The position numbers were made by a program, and so were the translations under genes. From JAOXRU01 sp965247735 (GTDB lineage: Bacteria > Bacteroidota > Bacteroidia > Flavobacteriales > Flavobacteriaceae), in NCBI GenBank assembly GCA_965247735.1, contig CBDFHN010000002.1, positions 2,542,001 to 2,606,000 on the forward strand: a stretch of 64,000 nucleotides of DNA, in the 5' to 3' direction. Under the pieces are notes generated by a model that was not told the origin of the DNA, ran no database searches, and saw nothing but the letters and a program-made list of their open reading frames with translations. Shown here one piece after another: positions 9,555 through 17,561 of the stretch. Position 1 is the first letter of the stretch. Every line of letters starts with the position of its first letter.

Positions 9555-10364
9555 TTAGCCTAAAACTTCTGTGTTATAAAAATTCTCGTATGCTTCTTCA
9601 AAACCAGCCTTATCCACAAACGATAATACTGGTTTATCTAAGCCTTCCACATGTTGCTGAAGCTCTTCTGGCACATTATCGGAGGCTAAAATAACAGCAT
9701 CAGAATGATTTACCGCTACCTTTAACAAATTATTATAGCTAGGCTTACTTAGTTCAGCACTAACCTCTTCTGTAATCTTATCAAATTTAAGCTTTGATTC
9801 TAAAGCAGAATCTAAACTCCCTTCAAAACCTTTGCTATATACAGACGTTACTATTTTACTCTCAGAAAACAACGGCTCATCTGCATAATATTGTTTTAGA
9901 TATAAGGGCACTAAAGAAGCCATCCATCCATGTACATGTATAATGTCTGGAGTCCAATTTAGTTTTTTAACAGTTTCTACTACACCTTTAGCAAAAAATA
10001 TTGCTCTTTCATCATTGTCAGGGAACAAATTTCCATCAACATCAGAAAATGTAGCTTTCCTTTTAAAATACTCTTCATTATCAATAAAATAAACCTGAAT
10101 TCTTTCTTTTGGAATGGAAGCTACTTTTATAATAAGTGGCATATCCATATCATTTACAACAAGATTCATTCCAGAAAGACGTATTACCTCATGTAATTGA
10201 TGTCTTCTTTCATTAATATTCCCAAATCGGGGCATAAATATGCGAATCTGCCCTCCTTTTTCATTAACCATTCTCGGTGCCTCATAAGACATTAATGATA
10301 CTTCATTTTCTGGGAGATATGGTACTAATTCTGAAGATACAAACAATATCTTTTTACCTGTCAT
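9555..10364 (-). CDS. Stand-alone glycogen/starch synthase N-terminal (GT5) domain protein
   Basis: The 269-residue product resembles only the N-terminal Rossmann half of GT5 glycogen/starch synthases (start KKILFVSSELVPY, then DERAIFFAKGV and PDIIHVHGWMASLVPLYLK). The C-terminal GT-B half that binds the nucleotide sugar is absent. The usual KxGGLGD glycine loop is replaced by NEKGGQIRIFMPRFG, so full glycogen synthase activity is unlikely. Short proteins of this type occur widely in Flavobacteria next to panC and a DUF4270 gene, as here, which argues against a recent truncation. I infer a binding or regulatory role, or a half-enzyme needing a partner; the function is not known to me. It is divergent from panC and probably co-transcribed with the DUF4270 gene. 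Confidence 0.85.
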   Translation of the reverse strand: MTGKKILFVSSELVPYLPENEVSLMSYEAPRMVNEKGGQIRIFMPRFGNINERRHQLHEVIRLSGMNLVVNDMDMPLIIKVASIPKERIQVYFIDNEEYFKRKATFSDVDGNLFPDNDERAIFFAKGVVETVKKLNWTPDIIHVHGWMASLVPLYLKQYYADEPLFSESKIVTSVYSKGFEGSLDSALESKLKFDKITEEVSAELSKPSYNNLLKVAVNHSDAVILASDNVPEELQQHVEGLDKPVLSFVDKAGFEEAYENFYNTEVLG

Positions 10365-10402
10365 ATAATCTATATTTAGAGTGCTCTTAGTTATAAAGGC
10401 TA

Positions 10403-10410
10403 CAAAATTA
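10403..10410 (-). promoter_or_regulatory. Possible -7 box for the GT5-domain/DUF4270 operon
   Basis: The minus strand carries TAATTTTG, an exact TAnnTTTG match, about 38 bases before the ATG at 10364. No clear -33 TTTG is visible at the expected distance. Confidence 0.4.
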
Positions 10411-10441
10411 CAAAAATTATACAGAATCCCAGTATTTTATA

Positions 10442-10449
10442 TAAGTTTG
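10442..10449 (+). promoter_or_regulatory. Possible -7 box of panC
   Basis: TAAGTTTG matches TAnnTTTG exactly and lies 23 bases upstream of the panC start codon, which would give a short leader of about 15-20 bases. No convincing -33 element is visible. It lies back to back with the box of the divergent operon. Confidence 0.45.
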
Positions 10450-10472
10450 CACGTATTTTAATTTTTTTATTT

Positions 10473-11321
10473 GTGGGAATTTTCTATAAAAAAACAGTGC
10501 TAGGCAACCATATCAACGATGCTATTCTTTCTAAAAAAACCATTGGACTCGTACCAACCATGGGCGCGCTCCATAAAGGTCATCTGGCTTTAGTAGAGAA
10601 AGCACTTTCAGAAAACGATCTTGTTATTGTTTCCATTTTTGTTAATCCAACACAGTTCGATAATGAAAATGACTTAAAAAAATACCCTAGAACCCTAGAT
10701 GACGATTCAAAAAAGTTATGGGACTTAGATAAAAACATTCTCGTTTACGCTCCATTAACCGATGATATTTATGGCAATGAAATAAAAGCCCAGAAATTTA
10801 ATTTTGATGGACTTGAATACCAAATGGAAGGTAAATTTAGACAAGGCCATTTTGATGGAGTGGGAACTATTGTTAAAAAATTCCTCGAAATTACAACTCC
10901 ACATAAAGCCTATTTTGGTGAAAAGGATTTTCAGCAATTGCAAATCATTAAAAAACTAGTAGAAAAACACCAAATTCCAGTTACTATTGTACCTTGTAAG
11001 ATCCATAGAGAAGAAAATGGATTAGCAATGAGCTCTAGAAACGAACGCCTTTCTGCTCTGCTTAGAAATGAAGCCTCGTTTATCTACAAAACACTTAAAG
11101 CTGCCAAAATTAAGTTTGGCACAAAAAGTGCTCCTTTAATTAAGGAATGGGTAACTGTAGAATTTCAGAAAAACAAGTTTTTAGAGTTAGAGTATATTGA
11201 AATTGCTGAGGAATCCACTCTCGAAACTGTTAAAAGAAAACAAAAAAACAAAAAATATAGAGCTTTCATTGCTGTTTACGCAAATGATATTAGACTTATA
11301 GACAACATCGCCTTAAATTAA
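10473..11321 (+). CDS. panC: Pantoate--beta-alanine ligase (pantothenate synthetase)
   Basis: PanC condenses pantoate and beta-alanine with ATP to make pantothenate, the vitamin precursor of coenzyme A, in the cytoplasm. The 282-residue protein has the normal family length and the nucleotidyltransferase HIGH-type motif PTMGALHKGH (28-37). It also shows the expected VSIFVNPTQF, GQGHFDGVGT-like (here FRQGHFDGVGT), GEKDFQQLQII and the ATP-loop MSSRNERL. The start codon is GTG, chosen because the frame then begins just before the first beta strand and no ATG is available nearby. panD follows after 13 bases and supplies the beta-alanine substrate, so the two genes form a functional pair. Confidence 0.96.
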   Translation: MGIFYKKTVLGNHINDAILSKKTIGLVPTMGALHKGHLALVEKALSENDLVIVSIFVNPTQFDNENDLKKYPRTLDDDSKKLWDLDKNILVYAPLTDDIYGNEIKAQKFNFDGLEYQMEGKFRQGHFDGVGTIVKKFLEITTPHKAYFGEKDFQQLQIIKKLVEKHQIPVTIVPCKIHREENGLAMSSRNERLSALLRNEASFIYKTLKAAKIKFGTKSAPLIKEWVTVEFQKNKFLELEYIEIAEESTLETVKRKQKNKKYRAFIAVYANDIRLIDNIALN

Positions 11322-11322
11322 T

Positions 11323-11330
11323 TAACTTTG
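11323..11330 (+). promoter_or_regulatory. Possible internal -7 box just before panD
   Basis: TAACTTTG matches TAnnTTTG exactly and ends only four bases before the panD ATG at 11335. If used, it would give a leaderless or nearly leaderless panD transcript in addition to read-through from panC. Confidence 0.4.
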
Positions 11331-11334
11331 CACC

Positions 11335-11685
11335 ATGCTAGTAACCGTAGTAAAATCAAAAATTCACAGAGTAAAAGTCACAGGAGCTGACTTAAACTAT
11401 ATTGGAAGTATCACCATTGACGAAGACCTTATGGATGCCGCAAATATTGTGGAAGGAGAAAAGGTTCAAATTGTAAACAATAACAATGGAGAACGTTTAG
11501 AAACTTATGCTATTCCAGGACCACGAAAAAGTGGTGAAATCACCCTCAATGGAGCTGCCGCCAGAAAAGTGGCAGTAAACGATGTTTTAATCCTTATTAC
11601 GTATGGGATGATGACAATGGAAGAAGCCAAAGATTTTAAACCATCATTAGTATTCCCTAATGAAGAAAACAATTTACTCAATTAA
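11335..11685 (+). CDS. panD: Aspartate 1-decarboxylase
   Basis: PanD decarboxylates aspartate to beta-alanine for pantothenate synthesis. It is a pyruvoyl enzyme made as a proenzyme that cleaves itself between Gly24 and Ser25, and YIGS with this exact Gly24-Ser25 pair is present. Lys9 (VKSKIHR), Tyr22 and the C-terminal ILITYGMM stretch are also as expected. At 116 residues it has the normal length. It lies 13 bases after panC and two bases before the next gene, so the three are probably co-transcribed. The ATG start is fixed by the conserved MLVTVVKSKIHRV N-terminus. Confidence 0.97.
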   Translation: MLVTVVKSKIHRVKVTGADLNYIGSITIDEDLMDAANIVEGEKVQIVNNNNGERLETYAIPGPRKSGEITLNGAAARKVAVNDVLILITYGMMTMEEAKDFKPSLVFPNEENNLLN

Positions 11686-11687
11686 AA

Positions 11688-12653
11688 TTGAAAAAAAAAC
11701 ACATCAAACTCTTAAAATTCATACTCCCAATAGCATTGGGAGTTTTTTTAATTGGATATTCCTATTCTATTACTTCTGCTGAGGATAGAACTCAAATTCT
11801 TAAATACATCAAAGAAGCCGATTATTTTTGGGTAAGCATTTCCTTAATTTTTGGCATATTAAGTCATTTATCTAGAGCAATACGCTGGAGATACATGCTA
11901 AACCCTATTGGTTACTCACCAAAACTAAACAACACTTTTTTAATTGTTTTGATGTCGTATTTTGCCAATTTGGGCATCCCTAGATCTGGAGAAATACTTA
12001 GAGCTACTGCACTTACTACTTATGAGGATGTCCCTTTCGAAAAAGGTTTCGGCACCATTGTAGCGGAACGTGTTATTGATATGATAATGCTCTTATTACT
12101 TATTGCTACTGCTTTTTTCCTTCAGACCGATAGCATTATTGCCATCATGTCAGAAAAAGGATTTAGCACCAAAAGCATTGTCATAATTGTCACAATAGGT
12201 ATTGCAGCCCTGCTTTTTTTCTTCTTTTTTATAAAAAAATCAACACAGCCATTTGTTCTTAAAATAAAAAACTTTATTCTTGGACTACTAGAAGGTGTAA
12301 CCAGCATCTTTAAGATGCCAAACAAATGGGCTTTTCTATTTCATACTCTCTTTATCTGGTTTTGCTACATCGCCATGTTCTGGGTTATTAAACTATCCAT
12401 ACCAGAAACCGAAAATCTTGACACAAGTGTACTTCTTGTTGCTTTTATAGCAGGCGCCTTTGCTATGTCTGCTACCAATGGAGGACTAGGGCTTTTTCCT
12501 ATTGCAGTAAGTCAAATACTTGTACTTTATGGTGTTTCTAAAGTTTCTGCTGATGCTTATGGATGGATTATGTGGATTTCTCAGACCCTAATGGTGATTG
12601 TTCTTGGTGGAATTTCATTTCTTCTAATCCCCATACTCAATAGAAACAAATAA
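11688..12653 (+). CDS. Lysylphosphatidylglycerol-synthase-type transmembrane protein (UPF0104 family)
   Basis: This 321-residue integral membrane protein has about eight hydrophobic helices and matches the LPG_synthase_TM (UPF0104) family. The markers are the LSRAIRWRYML segment near residue 60, GIPRSGEILRATAL near 100, and TNGGLGLFPIAVSQILVLYG near 260. Relatives include the flippase half of MprF, but this protein lacks the soluble lysyl-transferase half. A lipid or isoprenoid transport role is therefore an inference only. The start is TTG at 11688, two bases after the panD stop; the basic MKKKHIK start fits a membrane protein. It is the probable last gene of the panCD operon; a 6-bp hairpin (12697-12714) without a T-run lies downstream. 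Confidence 0.85.
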   Translation: MKKKHIKLLKFILPIALGVFLIGYSYSITSAEDRTQILKYIKEADYFWVSISLIFGILSHLSRAIRWRYMLNPIGYSPKLNNTFLIVLMSYFANLGIPRSGEILRATALTTYEDVPFEKGFGTIVAERVIDMIMLLLLIATAFFLQTDSIIAIMSEKGFSTKSIVIIVTIGIAALLFFFFFIKKSTQPFVLKIKNFILGLLEGVTSIFKMPNKWAFLFHTLFIWFCYIAMFWVIKLSIPETENLDTSVLLVAFIAGAFAMSATNGGLGLFPIAVSQILVLYGVSKVSADAYGWIMWISQTLMVIVLGGISFLLIPILNRNK

Positions 12654-12748
12654 TAGCAAACAATTTTGTAGCGCTATAAACGTTAACACTATAATGCCTC
12701 TACAACAATAGAGGATTAACAAATACACAATCTGATCTATTTACCACC

Positions 12749-13903
12749 ATGAAGTCTATTTTAAAATATGCAATCCTACTACTATTAACTAACAGCTATT
12801 TTACAAATGCACAAGTAAGCACCGAAATATTTGAATCTTACAAATTACTAGAAAAGAGAGAGCTCCAAATCTATGTTCCTGAAGATTATTCTGAAGAAAA
12901 AATGTACCCACTTTTTGTTGTTCTTGACGCAGAATATTTATTTGATGCTGTAACAGCAAATGCAAAATTTTATCGATTTTGGCAAGAAATGCCAGATGCT
13001 ATTGTTGTTGGAATCAATCAAAATTTTAATGATGCCAGATACGATGATTGTGCCTATAGCGACCAAAATGGTTTTCCTGAAGAAAAAGGAAATCAGTTTT
13101 TTGAATTTATAGGAATGGAATTGATACCTCATCTGGAAAAAAAATACAATATTGCTCCTTTTAAAATTGCAGTTGGATATGATTTTACGGCCAACTTCAT
13201 CAATTATTATCTATTTAAAGACAATCCTTTGTTTGGAGCATATATTAGCCTTTCTCCTAAATTGGCTCCTGGAATGGAAAACAAATTAGCGGAACGCCTT
13301 TCTGGAATGGACGAAAAAATATTTTACTACTTAGCTTCAAGTAGTCAAGACAAGAAAAAAGACAAACAACGTGTTTCACTACTAAACAACAATCTACAGA
13401 AAATAGAAAATAACTCCTTAAAGTACTACTATAAAAACTACGAAAGTGCCAACCATATTTCTGTAGCCTCCTATGCAATTCCTCAAGCTTTAGATGAGAT
13501 TTTTAAAATCTTTAAACCAATTAGCCCCAAGGAATACAGAGAAAATATATTAAAACTAGAAGGCCCCGTTTATGATTATCTTGACGAAAAGTACACCACT
13601 ATAGAAGAACTGTTTAGCTTTAAAAAACCAGTAAGTCTTAATGATATAATGGCAATTTATGCTGCTTGTCTAAAAAAAGAAGACCTTCCTTCTTTAAAAA
13701 GACTGGCTGAGTTAGGGAAAAAAGAATTTCCAAAAACAATGCTAGGTTTTTATTTTATGGCCGAATTTTACGAAAAAAGCGGCGAACCCAAAAAGGCTAT
13801 GCGTACTTACGAAAAAGCTTTTGGCATGGACGAAATAGATTTTATCACCAAAGATATGGCAATTGATAAAATTGATGCTATAAAAGCTGATTTTGGCTGG
13901 TAA
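12749..13903 (+). CDS. Secreted esterase-fold (alpha/beta hydrolase) protein with altered nucleophile
   Basis: The 384-residue protein begins with a signal peptide (cut after residues 19-22, NAQ). It then shows an esterase D/IroE-like alpha/beta-hydrolase pattern: RELQIYVPEDYSEEKMYPLFVVLDAEYLF near 37-65, an oxyanion-type VVGINQ near 86-91, and the strand-helix elbow at 140-150. Where active relatives have G-H-S-x-G, this sequence has G-Y-D-F-T (143-147), so Asp145 replaces the nucleophile Ser. The C-terminal catalytic His seems to be kept (ESANHISVASYAI, His236). Residues about 290-384 look helical and TPR-like (MLGFYFMAEFYEKSGEPKKA). I infer a periplasmic non-catalytic or altered-chemistry relative. 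It lies between the UPF0104 gene and radA, with no tight linkage. Confidence 0.8.
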   Translation: MKSILKYAILLLLTNSYFTNAQVSTEIFESYKLLEKRELQIYVPEDYSEEKMYPLFVVLDAEYLFDAVTANAKFYRFWQEMPDAIVVGINQNFNDARYDDCAYSDQNGFPEEKGNQFFEFIGMELIPHLEKKYNIAPFKIAVGYDFTANFINYYLFKDNPLFGAYISLSPKLAPGMENKLAERLSGMDEKIFYYLASSSQDKKKDKQRVSLLNNNLQKIENNSLKYYYKNYESANHISVASYAIPQALDEIFKIFKPISPKEYRENILKLEGPVYDYLDEKYTTIEELFSFKKPVSLNDIMAIYAACLKKEDLPSLKRLAELGKKEFPKTMLGFYFMAEFYEKSGEPKKAMRTYEKAFGMDEIDFITKDMAIDKIDAIKADFGW

Positions 13904-14008
13904 TACCATACAAATTCTGATATCGTATTATTTTTGAATTTGACGGCTGTTCTTTTGCTAATCAACAAATATTTCATAATATTCGCTATTGAATACTAGA
14001 AACTTTTC

Positions 14009-15373
14009 ATGGCTAAAACTAAAACAACTTTCTTCTGTCAAAATTGCGGAGCACAACATGCAAAATGGGTAGGACAATGCAGTACTTGTAAAACTTGGAA
14101 TTCTGTTGTTGAAGAAGTTATTCAAAAAGAAGAAAAAAAAGATTGGAAAACCAACAATACCGTTGCAAAGAGAGGTATTGCTAAGCCAATAAAAATAAAA
14201 GAAATAGACGCTACAAAAGAAATGCGTTTAGATACTTTGGACGAAGAACTCAATAGAGTTCTTGGTGGAGGTATTGTACCAGGCTCTATGACATTGCTTG
14301 GTGGAGAGCCTGGTATAGGAAAAAGCACATTGCTACTCCAGATATCCTTAAAACTACCATACAAAACACTCTATGTTTCTGGAGAAGAAAGTCAAAAGCA
14401 AATAAAAATGCGAGCAGAACGTATCTACCCAAATTCTGAAAATTGCTATATTCTAACCGAGACAAAAACTCAAAACATCTTTAAACAGATAGAAGAAATG
14501 CAACCCGATATTGTAATTATCGATTCTATACAAACCTTGCATTCTGATTATATTGAAAGTAATGCCGGAAGTATTTCTCAAATAAGAGAATGCACTACCG
14601 AACTTATTAAATTCGCCAAAGAAACGGCTACCCCAGTATTACTTATTGGACATATCACTAAAGATGGTCATATTGCTGGCCCTAAAATCCTGGAACATAT
14701 GGTGGATACTGTTTTGCAGTTTGAAGGAGACAGAAACCATGTTTATAGAATCTTAAGAGCTAATAAAAACAGATTTGGAGCCACTTCAGAACTAGGAATT
14801 TACGAAATGCAAGGAGCAGGATTAAGAGAAGTCTCCAATCCTTCAGAAATTTTAATCTCCAAAAACGATGAAGAACTTAGTGGAACAGCTATTGCTGCAA
14901 CTTTAGAAGGCATGCGTCCATTAATGATAGAAATTCAGGCATTAGTAAGCACAGCCGTATATGGTACTCCACAACGAAGTACAACAGGATACAATGCCAA
15001 ACGACTAAACATGTTACTTGCTGTTCTTGAGAAAAGAGCTGGTTTTAGACTTGGCGCCAAAGATGTATTCCTAAATATTACTGGAGGAATATCAATTGAA
15101 GACCCAGCACTTGACCTTGCTGTAGTTTCTGCAATACTCTCTAGCAATGAAGACATTGCCATCAATAAAGATCTATGTTTTGCAGCGGAAGTAGGGCTAG
15201 CTGGAGAAATACGACCAGTAAACAGAGTAGACCAACGTATTCTTGAAGCCGAAAAACTAGGTTTCGGAACCATTTTTGTTTCTAAATACAGTAAAATTTC
15301 ACTTAAAAACCCTGTAATCAGTATTAAAAAAGTTGCTAAAATAGAAGATGTTGTTAGTTGGCTTTTTGCTTAA
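14009..15373 (+). CDS. radA: DNA repair protein RadA
   Basis: RadA is a RecA-like ATPase that drives branch migration in recombinational repair. The 454-residue protein has all the family parts. There is an N-terminal zinc finger (Cys10, Cys13, Cys24, Cys27), a Walker A GEPGIGKS (99-106), and a Walker B region around IVIIDSIQTL. The RadA-specific KNRFG motif is at 253-257, and a C-terminal Lon-protease-like domain (about 285-454) lacks the proteolytic Ser/Lys dyad in this family. The length is normal and the ATG start is close to the first zinc ligand. It appears to be transcribed alone, with gaps of about 100 bases on both sides. Confidence 0.97.
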   Translation: MAKTKTTFFCQNCGAQHAKWVGQCSTCKTWNSVVEEVIQKEEKKDWKTNNTVAKRGIAKPIKIKEIDATKEMRLDTLDEELNRVLGGGIVPGSMTLLGGEPGIGKSTLLLQISLKLPYKTLYVSGEESQKQIKMRAERIYPNSENCYILTETKTQNIFKQIEEMQPDIVIIDSIQTLHSDYIESNAGSISQIRECTTELIKFAKETATPVLLIGHITKDGHIAGPKILEHMVDTVLQFEGDRNHVYRILRANKNRFGATSELGIYEMQGAGLREVSNPSEILISKNDEELSGTAIAATLEGMRPLMIEIQALVSTAVYGTPQRSTTGYNAKRLNMLLAVLEKRAGFRLGAKDVFLNITGGISIEDPALDLAVVSAILSSNEDIAINKDLCFAAEVGLAGEIRPVNRVDQRILEAEKLGFGTIFVSKYSKISLKNPVISIKKVAKIEDVVSWLFA

Positions 15374-15468
15374 TTTTTTATTTTGCTCATTTCAACGAAT
15401 ATATATTAAGCTCCTCCCTTATTTATGTATCTTAACATCCTCAGCAATCCTACCTACCTATCTCAACA

Positions 15469-16503
15469 ATGAAACTGCTATACCTTGCCTATCTCTTCAA
15501 AAACACCAGCTTTAAGACACTCTATAAGCTAATCAACTACACACAAAAAAAGCACAATCAAAGCTTTATAAATATAACTTTTAGAATGCTGTATTGCTTT
15601 ATCAGATACAATACTGCATTTCTTGATTACTTTTACTTAGAATTACACAAAAGAAGCTACAATGAAATACGCACTTATGCCAATACATTATCCATGTATC
15701 GTTTTCAAAAAAAAATGAACAGCAAAAAGGCCGTAGCTATTTTTAAAAATAAAATCCTATTCCATCAACAGTTTAACAAATTTATCAAGCACAATTATTT
15801 CTTACCTCTTGAAAGCTCATTTTCTGCATTAGAAAATTGGCTCTTGCTTCACCACCCAGAAAACATCATCTGCAAAAGAAGTAACGGACAGGCTGGAAAG
15901 AATATTTTCAAATTCAATGTAATACAAAAAAACAACTCTTTTTATATTGGAAATCTTAGCACTTTAGAATTTCACAATTTTCTATCAGAAAACAAACTAG
16001 ATCTAATTGAAATTAATATAAAACAACATCCTCTTCTAAAAAACTTACATCCCGAATCCCTAAACACAATTAGAGTTATTAGTATTATTGACAAAAACAA
16101 TGATATCAATATCCTTGGAGCTATACTTAGAATTGGTACTAATAATAGTATAATTGATAATTTTAGCGCTAACGGAATTGCTGCCAAAATAAGTTTAGAA
16201 TCTGGAATTATAGAAACACCTGTAGTCATAAAAGATCCGAGAATTGAGATTGATAAAAACTCTGGAAAACCATTTACAAATAGTCAACTGATAGGACTAG
16301 AACTTCCTTTCTGGCAAGAAACCCTAAGTTTAGTTAAATCATTATGCAAAGTATTACCAGAAGCAAAAACCATAGGATGGGATATTGCTATTACATCTAC
16401 TGGCCCTCAACTCCTAGAAGGGAACCATAACTGGGGGAAACTGTTATGGCAAAAAACACATGAGCGTGGACTAAAACCAGTATTGGAAGCGTATATTTCT
16501 TAA
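15469..16503 (+). CDS. ATP-grasp domain protein, sugar-transfer-associated type (first paralogue)
   Basis: The 344-residue cytoplasmic protein matches the ATP-grasp family that is often found in polysaccharide clusters (ATPgrasp_ST). A helical N-terminal region (1-110) is followed by an ATP-binding lobe with ICKRSNGQAGKNIF near residue 135. Then come a central TIRVISIIDKNN strand near 200 and the C-terminal metal/ATP-binding signature GWDIAITSTGPQLLEGNHNW near 303-322. ATP-grasp enzymes activate carboxylates as acyl-phosphates and join them to amines, thiols or hydroxyls. The substrate here is unknown. A paralogue starts three bases later and an acyltransferase follows, so the three genes form an operon. 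Base composition is very A-rich. Confidence 0.8.
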   Translation: MKLLYLAYLFKNTSFKTLYKLINYTQKKHNQSFINITFRMLYCFIRYNTAFLDYFYLELHKRSYNEIRTYANTLSMYRFQKKMNSKKAVAIFKNKILFHQQFNKFIKHNYFLPLESSFSALENWLLLHHPENIICKRSNGQAGKNIFKFNVIQKNNSFYIGNLSTLEFHNFLSENKLDLIEINIKQHPLLKNLHPESLNTIRVISIIDKNNDINILGAILRIGTNNSIIDNFSANGIAAKISLESGIIETPVVIKDPRIEIDKNSGKPFTNSQLIGLELPFWQETLSLVKSLCKVLPEAKTIGWDIAITSTGPQLLEGNHNWGKLLWQKTHERGLKPVLEAYIS

Positions 16504-16505
16504 CC

Positions 16506-17561
16506 GTGATAAAACTAAAAAACATAGCAACTAGAATCTCTGCCTTCTTAAAAGATAAGAACAAAAAAAGAACGCTTCAAATCTTTAAAGACTTTTTAAC
16601 CCTCTATCGTATCAAAAAAGAGCTTCCACTATACTATTTTGCAAAGTTTCTATACCGTAAAGAAGTTACCAATCCATCAGAATACCTTAGCAATACAGAA
16701 ACAAAAAAACTATACCAAGAATATACCAGCGTTGAAATAAAAGATACAGAACTCATCAAAAACAAATTACTGTTTCACCAATTTCAAAAAAAAAACAATA
16801 TTCCTGCTCCTATTCTTATCGGTTTTAACAAAAAAATCAATTTCAATTTTCAAAATCAAGATTATACGATAAACACCTTTCCAGAACTACTTTCTTTTTT
16901 CACTAATCTCCTTAAACAAAACAAAAAAGAATCCATTTTTATCAAACCTTTTTCAGACCAAGGAGGAAAAGACTGCTATATCTTGCATCATAACACACTA
17001 AAAGAACAACTTCAAAGGCTTCAATCGCAGTTACTCAACAACTCTTTTGTTTTTCAAGAAGTAATCCCTCAACACCCCAAAGTAAATGCCATTAACCCAG
17101 GCTGTATTAACTCCATTCGGTTTAATTCTTTTATAAACAAAGAAGGAAATGTAGAAATACTTTCTGCTTTTATGCGTTTTGGCGCTAATGGCAGTGTTGT
17201 TGACAATGGTAGTTCTGGAGGATTCTATGTTCCCATAAATCTAAAAACTGGAAGATTAAAGCAAGAAGGAAAACAGCTAATGAGATACGGAGGCAATGTT
17301 TTTCACCAACATCCAGATACCTTATACGAATTCAACAATTTTAGCATTCCCTTTTTTAAAGAAGCTTGCGAACTCGTTTGTAACGCTAGCTTACTAACTC
17401 CTTCTTTTAAAATGTTAGGCTGGGACATTGCCATTGGAATTCAACAACCTATATTAATAGAAGCCAATCATATGTTTAGCCTATTTGTTGCTGATATTGT
17501 TTATGGCGGCTATTTAAAACACCCCGATTTTAATAATTTACTTAACAAAAAAGAGCAATGA
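16506..17561 (+). CDS. ATP-grasp domain protein, sugar-transfer-associated type (second paralogue)
   Basis: The 351-residue protein is a divergent paralogue of the gene before it. The shared landmarks are FIKPFSDQGGKDCYIL near residue 140, NSIRFNSFINKEGNVEILSAFMRFG near 198, and GWDIAIGIQQPILIEANHMF near 306-325 in place of the first copy's GWDIAITS signature. The conserved Glu-x-Asn of the metal-binding site is kept (IEANH), which suggests both copies bind ATP. It starts with GTG two bases after the previous stop and overlaps the following acyltransferase gene by four bases (ATGA), so translation is probably coupled. Two different ATP-grasp enzymes in a row could act on consecutive groups of one glycan or lipid, but this is inference. 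Confidence 0.8.
   Translation: MIKLKNIATRISAFLKDKNKKRTLQIFKDFLTLYRIKKELPLYYFAKFLYRKEVTNPSEYLSNTETKKLYQEYTSVEIKDTELIKNKLLFHQFQKKNNIPAPILIGFNKKINFNFQNQDYTINTFPELLSFFTNLLKQNKKESIFIKPFSDQGGKDCYILHHNTLKEQLQRLQSQLLNNSFVFQEVIPQHPKVNAINPGCINSIRFNSFINKEGNVEILSAFMRFGANGSVVDNGSSGGFYVPINLKTGRLKQEGKQLMRYGGNVFHQHPDTLYEFNNFSIPFFKEACELVCNASLLTPSFKMLGWDIAIGIQQPILIEANHMFSLFVADIVYGGYLKHPDFNNLLNKKEQ

Noticed and set aside
12697..12714. Hairpin CCTCTA / TAGAGG after the UPF0104 gene as a terminator.
   Set aside because: The stem is only six base pairs and no T-run follows.
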